Positions 1 to 5,773 of a stretch of 8,234 bases of DNA are shown piece by piece. Position 1 is the stretch's first letter, and each line of letters opens with the position of its first letter. Made by a program: the position numbers and the translations under genes. Below the pieces are notes generated by a model that was not told where the DNA came from, did no database searches, and saw only the letters and a list, made by a program, of their open reading frames with translations. Source of the stretch: Candidatus Kuenenia stuttgartensis (GTDB taxonomy: Bacteria > Planctomycetota > Planctomycetia > Isosphaerales > Isosphaeraceae); assembly GCA_945874095.1 (NCBI GenBank), contig CAMCFM010000162.1:1-8234 (forward strand), in the 5' to 3' direction.

Positions 1-46
1 TTACGAATGACTGGATAAATCGACGTCATCCGTTCGCGCCACGAAT

Positions 47-120
47 GGTGGGCTTCACCCCACCCTACAGGAACAAAGCCGCCCATGTAGGGTGGGATGC
101 CTGGTGCCGCCCGCCTACCC
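47..120. repeat. Paired GC-rich inverted repeats, REP/BIME-like
   Basis: GGTGGG (47-52) pairs with CCCACC (59-64) around a 6-base loop. CCCACCCTAC (59-68) is also the exact reverse complement of GTAGGGTGGG (87-96), with 18 bases between. GTAGGGTGGG is followed by GCCGCCCGCCTACCC (106-120), which can pair back imperfectly. The whole therefore reads as two related hairpin units in opposite orientation. Such paired GC-rich palindromes between genes are typical of REP/BIME-like dispersed elements; that this one is dispersed in the genome is an inference. It lies beyond the 3' end of the XRE gene and could also help end transcription, but no T-run follows. Confidence 0.5.
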
Positions 121-171
121 AACAATCTTGACTTGACGGAGCACTAGCCCAATACAAAACGGAGATTGTTG
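120..171 (-). terminator. Weak inverted repeat just after the XRE gene
   Basis: CAACAATCT (120-128) and AGATTGTTG (163-171) are perfect 9-base inverted arms immediately downstream of the XRE stop codon. The 34-base loop is long, the arms are A/T-rich and no T-run follows on the minus strand. A terminator role is only a possibility. Confidence 0.15.
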
Positions 172-172
172 A

Positions 173-688
173 TCAGCGTGTGACCTTTGCCCGACCATTC
201 CTGGTCGATCGGGAAGCGGTTCTGGGCGATCGGCTGGAGGTCATGACTTTGTGCGTTTCCTGAATGATCCTGGAGATGGAATCACCGAACCTGGAATCGA
301 GGAGGTCTTCGAGCTTCTGAAACAGATCGTCGCGGGCGATGGCCGTTTCGAACGTGCGTTTGGCGTCCGGATAGCTTGTCAGTTCAGGGTCGTCCGGATA
401 CGCCCAATCCGTGGAGTTAGTCGTTGATTCGTTGGCGTTTAGGGTTGAATTGGAATTTTCTTGCAAGTCCGTCTCATCATTAGAAGGCCAATAGCCTAGA
501 AGTTGATCGATCGGTACGTCCAGGGCCCGAGCGATTCGCCGAATGGTTCCAGCACGAGGGACTTCGGTCTTTCCGCATTCGATTTGATAAAGCGCAGTTC
601 GGCTAATTTCGGCACGAGCCGCCAAGGCATCGGGGCCAAGCCCTTTTTTGTAACGAATATCACGAATACGCTGAGCAAGATTGGACAT
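173..688 (-). CDS. XRE-family helix-turn-helix transcriptional regulator
   Basis: This is a 171-residue cytoplasmic DNA-binding protein. Residues about 4-65 form a Cro/C1 (XRE) helix-turn-helix domain: an N-terminal helix LAQRIRDIR, a turn, the recognition region ISRTALYQIECGK (28-40) and a closing segment RIARALDVPIDQLLG. A Ser/Asn/Thr-rich linker (about 70-95) follows, then a charged, probably helical segment (about 108-148) and a basic Ser/Arg tail that I do not recognise. The frame can be read back to a TTG at 730. The ATG at 688 is preferred because GGAG (699-702) sits 10 bases before it and the HTH begins at once. Targets are unknown. The gene is divergent from the SMP-30-like gene, and repeats just upstream could be autoregulatory sites. 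The fold is secure; the role beyond repressor or activator is not. Confidence 0.85.
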   Translation of the reverse strand: MSNLAQRIRDIRYKKGLGPDALAARAEISRTALYQIECGKTEVPRAGTIRRIARALDVPIDQLLGYWPSNDETDLQENSNSTLNANESTTNSTDWAYPDDPELTSYPDAKRTFETAIARDDLFQKLEDLLDSRFGDSISRIIQETHKVMTSSRSPRTASRSTRNGRAKVTR

Positions 689-703
689 ATTCAAACCACT
701 CCG

Positions 704-720
704 GATGTAAGATGTAACAT
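704..720 (-). promoter_or_regulatory. Candidate operator upstream of the XRE gene
   Basis: GATGTAA occurs twice in direct tandem (704-710, 711-717). The second copy runs into ATGTAACAT (712-720), a perfect palindrome around one central base. The element lies 16-32 bases before the chosen XRE start, overlapping the likely promoter and leader, where autorepressor sites are common. No -35/-10 pair with good spacing could be identified. Binding by this XRE protein is inference. Confidence 0.25.
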
Positions 721-730
721 GGGTGAACAA

Positions 731-1131
731 ATCGAAACATATCGAGATTGTTCAGAGGAGTCAACCACTCTGAGCTGATCACTGAGGTGAGTTAAGACGG
801 AGATCTCACCAAACTCGACGGGTCGGGACCGAAATTTTCTCAAAAGAATGAGTTATCAAAAGCCATGAATGTTCCAAAAAGAGCGGTGAAAGACATACGA
901 TTCAGAACATTCAAACCTCACTAATATCAATTTACAACATTCAGAACGAATTCCAAACAGACTTTTTTGAATTCCTGATAATTTTTTCGTGTGTAGGTAG
1001 GACATCGGAAAAGTTCGTTGCCTTTGGGCCTGGTTTGAAGGAAGATGAGTTTGAATCAGATCCATGCTTGAATCGTGGCTCATGAAAGCCGTTTCAGGCC
1101 CTCTCCCAATATGCTCAGGGGTTATCTACAC
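731..1131. other. Divergent intergenic region with repeated short motifs
   Basis: No convincing gene lies here. The stretch is A/T-richer than its flanks. It contains TTCAGAA, palindromic around one base, twice (901-907, 940-946). It also has a 9-base inverted repeat TGAATGTTC/GAACATTCA (866-874, 905-913), two GAATTCC copies 21 bases apart (948-954, 969-975) and a TCAGAG/CTCTGA hairpin (752-757, 768-773). GATAAT at 977-982 resembles a -10 box for the rightward gene but has no good -35 partner. It probably holds the promoters of the two divergent genes. Confidence 0.35.
1117..1121 (+). promoter_or_regulatory. Ribosome binding site of the SMP-30-like gene
   Basis: AGGGG lies 10 bases before the ATG at 1132. 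Neither the in-frame ATG at 1111 nor the one at 1153 has a comparable site, so this decides the start. Confidence 0.4.
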
Positions 1132-2169
1132 ATGCTTTGTCCAAGTCTCCGAATGATTCGATCACTGGCTTTGTTAAGCGTGCTTTTCTGGTCCACGGGG
1201 CTGACGGCTGAAGAACATGTGGGAGAAGTGATTCGGCTCGACCCACGGTTTGACGCGTTGATCGCGAAAGACTCCAAGATCGAAAAACTGGCCGATGGCT
1301 ACGAATGGTCTGAAGGGCCGGTCTGGATGAGTTCCGATCAGGCACTGGTTTTTTCAGATGTTCCCAAAAATGTGGTTTATAAATGGGACACCAAAGGCCA
1401 ACCGCCTCGCTCCTTTATTAAGCCAAGTGGCGATACTGGCCTGATTAAGGGCAGCAGCGGTCAGGGATCCAACGGCCTGACTCTGGACAGTGTCGGCCGA
1501 CTGGTTCTGATGCAGCATGGAGATCGCCGGGTGGCCCGCCTTGAACCCAACGGTGAGTTCACCACTTTGGCCGACCGGTTTGACGGCAAGCGGCTGAATA
1601 GCCCAAACGACGGCGCGTATCACTCCAATGGTGATCTTTACTTCACCGATCCGCCTTATGGGCTGGCCAAAGGCGCCGCCGATCCAGCCCGTGAACTGGA
1701 CTTCAGCGGTGTCTATCGGCTCGATAAAACCGGTCATGTGAGCCTGCTCACCAAAGAGCTCAAGTTTCCGAACGGGCTGGCCTTTTCTCCTGACGGTAAA
1801 ACACTTTACGTTGCCAATTCCGACTTCGATCGCCCCGTCATCATGGCCTATCCTGTCACGGCTGATGGAGGTCTGGGGGCTGGGAAAGTCTTCGCAGATA
1901 CTTCAGAGCTTTTGGCCGCAAAAAAGCCGGGCTTGCCGGACGGTCTCAAGCTGGATCAAGCCGGGAACGTTTTTGCCACAGGTCCGGGCGGTGTCCATGT
2001 TTATGCCTCTGATGGGAAACTTCTGGGCCGGATTGATCCGAAAGTGGCCACGGCCAACTGTGCCTGGGGCGACGATGGCAGCACGCTTTATCTGACGGCC
2101 GACAACATGCTGTGCCGGATTCGGACCCTCACCAAAGGACCTTTGGAAGGCCCAAAGTCAACCAGATGA
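1132..2169 (+). CDS. Exported SMP-30/gluconolactonase/LRE-like protein
   Basis: This 345-residue protein belongs to the SMP-30/gluconolactonase/LRE-like family, six-bladed beta-propellers that hydrolyse sugar lactones or related esters using one divalent metal. The family's metal and active-site signatures are visible in order: SEGPVW (Glu61), LNSPNDG (Asn159/Asp160), FPNGLAFSPDG (Asn214) and LPDGLKLD (Asp270). The closing strand is LYLTADNMLCRIR. Residues 1-26 form a signal peptide: basic MLCPSLRMIR, a hydrophobic core, and likely cleavage after GLTA. Export to the periplasm or outside follows. The frame opens at 1075, but AGGGG (1117-1121), 10 bases before the ATG at 1132, supports this start; the ATG at 1153 also leaves a signal peptide. 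The physiological substrate cannot be read from sequence. The ATPase gene follows 49 bases later on the same strand, with no evident functional link. Confidence 0.88.
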   Translation: MLCPSLRMIRSLALLSVLFWSTGLTAEEHVGEVIRLDPRFDALIAKDSKIEKLADGYEWSEGPVWMSSDQALVFSDVPKNVVYKWDTKGQPPRSFIKPSGDTGLIKGSSGQGSNGLTLDSVGRLVLMQHGDRRVARLEPNGEFTTLADRFDGKRLNSPNDGAYHSNGDLYFTDPPYGLAKGAADPARELDFSGVYRLDKTGHVSLLTKELKFPNGLAFSPDGKTLYVANSDFDRPVIMAYPVTADGGLGAGKVFADTSELLAAKKPGLPDGLKLDQAGNVFATGPGGVHVYASDGKLLGRIDPKVATANCAWGDDGSTLYLTADNMLCRIRTLTKGPLEGPKSTR

Positions 2170-2218
2170 TTCGTTGGCTTTTCTGATTGATCCTGAAAAA
2201 AATGGAAAAAGTGCATTC

Positions 2219-3469
2219 ATGACGGATACGCATCAGGAAAGTCTTTTATCCAGTCGGTTTCAGGATCAGATTGGCATCAGGTGTGTTGGTAAAACCGCGC
2301 CTGATGTGCCTTCCATTGTGGATGCGATATTGGCTGAAGCCTTTGCCCTTGGGGCGAGTGATGCCCATCTGACGCCCTCAGCAAATGGCCTTTTGGTGAG
2401 ATGGCGGATCGACGGTGTTCTTCATCCCGTTGGATCGATTCCTCAGCCAGTGTCAGGACCTGTGGTGGCACGTCTGAAAGTTCTCTCAGGGCTTCTCACC
2501 TATCGCCTTGATGTGCCTCAAGAGGGGCGAATTCCTGCCAGCCTCGAGATGAATCGGCGGGAAGTCCGGATCAGCACCTTTCCGACGCTTCATGGGGAAC
2601 GTGCGGCGTTGAGATTTCTGGAAGCCACGAGGAGTCGTGAAAGTCTGGCCCAGATTGGACTCCCTGAAGCTGTTTTCCAGTCTGTAAAGCGAGCGATGGA
2701 ATGGACATCTGGCATGGTGGTGATCACCGGCCCGGCGGGGTCGGGCAAAACCACTACGCTTTACGCTTGCTTGAGGGAAATCGTCAATGCCTCAGAGCAT
2801 GCTCGAAGTGTGGTGACGCTTGAGGATCCCATCGAATCTGCTCTGGAAGGTGTGGCACAGACAGCACTTGACCCACGTGCCGGGCTCGGGCTGGCAGAGC
2901 TTGTCAAGGCGGTTCTGAGGCAGGATCCGGACGTGATCGCCGTGGGCGAGATTCGCGACCGGCCCACCGCCGAATCCGCCTTTCAAGCCACCCTGACCGG
3001 CCACCTGGTTTTAACGACCACGCACGCCGGTGATTCAGTGGAAGTCCTGACCCGTCTGACAGATATGCGTATTGCTCCCTACATTTTAAGAAGCGGCCTG
3101 AGGGCCATTCTGGCCCAGCGTCTGCTGCGAAAACTGTGCTGCCATTGCCGAGTCAAAGTCGATCAGAACTCGAGCCCCGTCGGTGATTTTGGGACCGGCC
3201 TGGACCAATGGTTCGAAGCGGCTTCCGGCGGTTGTTCAGAGTGCCGTCATACAGGTTATGATGGCCGGGTGATGGTGGCTGAGTGGCTGGAGCCGGGCGA
3301 CAATGCGGTGGGCAGGGCACTGGCATCCCGGCGGGATGCACGAGTCTTGCGACGACTTGTGGAAAAATCAGGCGTACAGACATTGATGCAACAGGCTTTG
3401 GAACGAGCCAGATCTGGCGAGACATCGCCGATGGAAATTCGCCGCGTTTTTGGGTCAGGGCGGTTTTGA
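2219..3469 (+). CDS. GspE/PulE/PilB-family secretion ATPase, short form
   Basis: This 416-residue cytoplasmic ATPase belongs to the family that powers type II secretion and type IV pilus assembly. In order it shows ASDAHLTP (46-53) and RLKVLSG...VPQEGRI (85-105) of the N2 domain, Walker A GPAGSGKTTT (171-180) and the Asp box VVTLEDPIE (198-206). Walker B DPDVIAVGEIRD (236-247), the His box GHLVLTTTHAGDS (His262, His269) and a four-cysteine metal site (Cys307, Cys310, Cys339, Cys342) before TGYDGR follow. All catalytic motifs look intact. GspE and PilB proteins usually exceed 500 residues; here the N-terminal domain that docks to the inner-membrane platform is missing. The four cysteines argue against PilT. 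The frame opens at a TTG at 2174 without a ribosome site; the ATG at 2219 is preferred, with only a weak GGA upstream. No pseudopilin, secretin or platform gene is nearby, so its machine is unknown. Confidence 0.88.
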   Translation: MTDTHQESLLSSRFQDQIGIRCVGKTAPDVPSIVDAILAEAFALGASDAHLTPSANGLLVRWRIDGVLHPVGSIPQPVSGPVVARLKVLSGLLTYRLDVPQEGRIPASLEMNRREVRISTFPTLHGERAALRFLEATRSRESLAQIGLPEAVFQSVKRAMEWTSGMVVITGPAGSGKTTTLYACLREIVNASEHARSVVTLEDPIESALEGVAQTALDPRAGLGLAELVKAVLRQDPDVIAVGEIRDRPTAESAFQATLTGHLVLTTTHAGDSVEVLTRLTDMRIAPYILRSGLRAILAQRLLRKLCCHCRVKVDQNSSPVGDFGTGLDQWFEAASGGCSECRHTGYDGRVMVAEWLEPGDNAVGRALASRRDARVLRRLVEKSGVQTLMQQALERARSGETSPMEIRRVFGSGRF

Positions 3470-3486
3470 AACGCCTCTGATCGGGT

Positions 3487-4395
3487 TTATTCCTGCCCTG
3501 AAACCTTCATTTCGTAGGCTTTGGCGTCGATCAGGAATTCATAGAACGCCAGAAGTCCACAGAAGTAAAGCCCCGCCATTCCGTCCAGAAATCCAAGCCG
3601 GAAGATGTACGCATAAATAAACCTGATGAGCGGCCGAAGTGGCATGCGCAGGTAGATTTTTTTGAGCATTCGCTTCAAAGTTTTACCGCGACCAAGACCG
3701 GGCGGGATCGGGTCGTTGCGGAAATGACTGCGCTGGACGGCTTCCCAGGCGGCATATCGGTCGTGTTTTTCAAGCCAGATACTTAGGCTTGGATAAGCGT
3801 GATGGTCAAGCTCGTGGGTGAGTCGCTTCACCGGCCCGTTTAAAATGACGTGTTCGTGGGCTTCGTTGTCGCCGGTTCGGACACCAGCCGGCACCGGCAT
3901 TTTTTCATACCGGCCCAACTTATGGCGAAAAAGTCGCAGATTCCAGCACTCGTTATACCCACAGTGCTTGATGCGTCGGCCCAGAAAGAAATATTTCATA
4001 TTCAGGAAGAAGCCGTCCGCTTCGTTCGCAGCCACCCTGAGCTGAATCTCTTTGACAAGATCCGGAGGAGCCACTTCATCGGCATCGACAATCAAGACCC
4101 AGTCGTTGGCGAATTCGAGGTGATCCAGAGCCCAGTTCTTTTTCTTGGGATAAACTCCGTTGAAATGGAACTGAACCAGTTTGGCGCCAAATTCGGCGGC
4201 TACGGCGGCCGTGTCGTCGGTGGACTGGCTGTCGATCACCCAGATCTCGTCGGCCCAGGTCAGGGCAGGGAGCGACCTGCGAAGGTTTTCGGCCTCGTTT
4301 TTCACAGGAATCAGAACGCTGATCGGCGTTTTGGCGGAGAGTTTTGCCGACTCAGGCTGCTGGTTCATGGGAATTCCATCTTGATCCGCATTCAT
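3487..4395 (-). CDS. Family 2 glycosyltransferase, WaaE/KdtX-like
   Basis: This is a 302-residue GT-A-fold glycosyltransferase, inverting by family. The nucleotide-sugar core starts at PISVLIPVKNE (24-34), continues with DEIWVIDSQSTDDT (49-62) and PKKKNWALD (83-91), and reaches the metal-binding VDADE (103-107). This pattern resembles the WaaE/KdtX group, which adds sugars to the lipopolysaccharide inner core. Residues about 256-291 are hydrophobic and aromatic (RFIYAYIFRLGFLDGMAG onward), suggesting membrane association. The frame extends to a TTG at 4500 inside the upstream gene. The ATG at 4395 lies 4 bases after the upstream stop and suits translational coupling. The ATG at 4368, with GGA 6 bases before it, is a real alternative. 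The partner is the preceding family 4 glycosyltransferase; the sugar and acceptor cannot be told. Confidence 0.87.
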   Translation of the reverse strand: MNADQDGIPMNQQPESAKLSAKTPISVLIPVKNEAENLRRSLPALTWADEIWVIDSQSTDDTAAVAAEFGAKLVQFHFNGVYPKKKNWALDHLEFANDWVLIVDADEVAPPDLVKEIQLRVAANEADGFFLNMKYFFLGRRIKHCGYNECWNLRLFRHKLGRYEKMPVPAGVRTGDNEAHEHVILNGPVKRLTHELDHHAYPSLSIWLEKHDRYAAWEAVQRSHFRNDPIPPGLGRGKTLKRMLKKIYLRMPLRPLIRFIYAYIFRLGFLDGMAGLYFCGLLAFYEFLIDAKAYEMKVSGQE

Positions 4396-4399
4396 CAAT

Positions 4400-5599
4400 T
4401 TACTCGACAAAATCAGGCTTGCTTCCGCCTGATTCCACCCATCCATAGACTTGCTCGAGCCGCGCCGCTTGCCTGGCCCAGGTGTATTCACGCTCGACAA
4501 GCTGGCGGCCCCGGTCGGCCATCTGGCTGCGATCAGAGGCGTTCATCTCAGATTTGATCGTTCTCAGGGCAGTTGCAATGCTCTCGATTTCCGGTTCGCA
4601 AACGATCCCGGACTGATTAGAGGCAAGCTCCGGAAAGTGACAGGCGGTGGTGATGATGGATGGAACACGGGCGGCCAGAGCCTCCAGCACGGCCATGCTG
4701 AATCCTTCGCTCCGACTGGGTAAAATAAAGGCGTCGGCAGCAGCCCACATGGAACGGGCTTTATCGCCGCCGACATGGCCCACCATGGTCAGATTCTGTC
4801 CAAGGTTGAGCGAATGCATTTGATCTGCAAAAGCCTGTCCAGCACCATCTTCCGTCCCAGCCACCAGCAGATGCCAGTCGTTTTGTTTGCCCCAGGTTTG
4901 CGAGAGGGCCTTAGCGAGCATGTCCAGGCCTTTCTTGACATGCAGACGGCTCAGGAACAGGAGCGTGAACTTGCCTTTGATCTGGGGATATTCCGATTCT
5001 ACGGACTCGCGGGATGGGAGGTTTTCAAGCGGTTTGAGATTCACTCCGTTGGGAATCCAGGCGACGGGTGTTTGTGGAGCAATCTCTTTAAGGAACTTGA
5101 TTTCAGGCCGAGTCAGAGCATGCAGGCACGAGGCGTTTCGAAGCACATTGCGCTCGATCAGCCGTAGGTAAATGGCTTTTTTGAGAGGCTTTTGAGCCAT
5201 GGCCCACGGTTCGGCCATTCCATGGGCGGCCACCAGATAAGGCACCTGACTGTGCAGGGCGACCCGTCCACCGATTCTGGTTTGGCGTTGCCAAAGGCCA
5301 TGAATGTGGAGAACTCTGGTTTGGCGAACGGCTTCCCGATAATCTGTGTCAGGCCCGTAAAGCCCAAGGCTGGCAGGGACTTCGATCAGATCGTTTCTGG
5401 AGGGAGTGATGGTGACAATATCAACATGCGTTCGGCCAAGCTCTGCCAGGCCACCGGTCATACCGAGTATGGAAGGCACCATTCCACCGTCGCGGATCGG
5501 ATCGAGGCCATTACATAAATGGACAAAGCCGCCTTTGACTGGCGCATGGAGGGTTGCCTGAGATTGACCTTCGACGACTTTGCCTACAGCAGACTGCAT
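4400..5599 (-). CDS. Family 4 glycosyltransferase (GT-B fold)
   Basis: This is a 399-residue retaining glycosyltransferase of the GT-B fold. The N-terminal acceptor domain includes GGMVPSILGMTGGLAELG, HIHGLW (98-103) and a PYLVAAHGM...PWA segment (120-133). The C-terminal donor domain starts after IPNGVN (182-187), contains SRLHVKKGLD (217-226), whose Arg and Lys normally contact the nucleotide diphosphate, and has the family 4 EX7E motif in SEGFSMAVLEALA (Glu298, Glu306). The frame runs back to an ATG at 5749 that has no ribosome site and would add 50 residues of unconserved look. GAGGTG (5604-5609) sits 4 bases before the ATG at 5599, which is used. The family 2 gene follows 4 bases after the stop, so the two are almost surely co-transcribed and act on one glycan, probably at the inner membrane. 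Confidence 0.88.
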   Translation of the reverse strand: MQSAVGKVVEGQSQATLHAPVKGGFVHLCNGLDPIRDGGMVPSILGMTGGLAELGRTHVDIVTITPSRNDLIEVPASLGLYGPDTDYREAVRQTRVLHIHGLWQRQTRIGGRVALHSQVPYLVAAHGMAEPWAMAQKPLKKAIYLRLIERNVLRNASCLHALTRPEIKFLKEIAPQTPVAWIPNGVNLKPLENLPSRESVESEYPQIKGKFTLLFLSRLHVKKGLDMLAKALSQTWGKQNDWHLLVAGTEDGAGQAFADQMHSLNLGQNLTMVGHVGGDKARSMWAAADAFILPSRSEGFSMAVLEALAARVPSIITTACHFPELASNQSGIVCEPEIESIATALRTIKSEMNASDRSQMADRGRQLVEREYTWARQAARLEQVYGWVESGGSKPDFVE

Positions 5600-5603
5600 A
5601 CAC

Positions 5604-5609
5604 CACCTC
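5604..5609 (-). promoter_or_regulatory. Ribosome binding site of the GT4 gene
   Basis: On the minus strand, GAGGTG matches the 16S anti-Shine-Dalgarno core and ends 4 bases before the ATG at 5599. It decides this start over the ATG at 5749. Confidence 0.55.
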
Positions 5610-5645
5610 AACGGCTTATCATCCAATGACTCTTGCGCACCTTCG

Positions 5646-5688
5646 GGATTGTTCTGGTGGAAGTGTGGGACCACCTGAAGAACAATCC
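5646..5688. other. Strong inverted repeat/hairpin between E2 and GT4 genes
   Basis: GGATTGTTCT (5646-5655) and AGAACAATCC (5679-5688) are perfect 10-base inverted arms. Inside them GGTGG (5656-5660) pairs with CCACC (5671-5675). The result is a 15-bp stem with a 3-base bulge (TGA, 5676-5678) and a 10-base loop. It stands about 47 bases upstream of the GT4 start and 85 bases past the E2 stop. No T-run follows on either strand, so it is not a classic intrinsic terminator. It could end or attenuate readthrough, process the transcript or bind a regulator. If GT4 really began at 5749, it would be coding. Confidence 0.45.
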
Positions 5689-5773
5689 ATTTCGCATGCC
5701 TGTTGAACCCGTCACAGCTTACAGTTTTGAAGGTCGGCTTGGCAACCATTCGTTTCTGAGCTTGCGGAGGCTT

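Noticed and set aside
162..752. GAGATTGTT direct repeat (162-170 and 744-752) flanking the XRE gene, like an attachment site or target duplication
   Set aside because: A 9-base match within a 600-base span is expected by chance about as often as not, and there is no integrase or other mobile gene.
1045..1071. An eight-codon plus-strand mini-ORF after GAAGGAAG, upstream of the SMP-30-like gene
   Set aside because: The purine stretch is too close to the ATG for a normal ribosome site and the peptide shows no regulatory codon run.
856..1083. A 75-codon minus-strand open frame in the divergent intergenic region
   Set aside because: No ribosome site, no recognisable domain and an erratic composition. 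It overlaps the repeat cluster and is best explained as chance.
2132..2157. CCAAAGG-A-CCTTTGG palindrome and overlapping CTTTGG/CCAAAG hairpin at the end of the SMP-30-like gene
   Set aside because: It lies within the coding sequence, the perfect version has a one-base loop, and no T-run follows, so it is not a credible terminator.
2174..2218. TTG start extending the ATPase by 15 residues
   Set aside because: There is no Shine-Dalgarno sequence before it and the added residues precede any family-conserved sequence.
4396..4500. TTG start making the GT2 gene overlap GT4 by about 100 bases
   Set aside because: A non-ATG start inside the upstream gene is unlikely when ATG codons exist 4 and 31 bases after the GT4 stop, and the conserved domain begins well after them.
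3850..4557. A 235-codon plus-strand open frame antisense to the glycosyltransferases
   Set aside because: It is an antisense shadow of two well-supported coding regions and its translation shows no family features.
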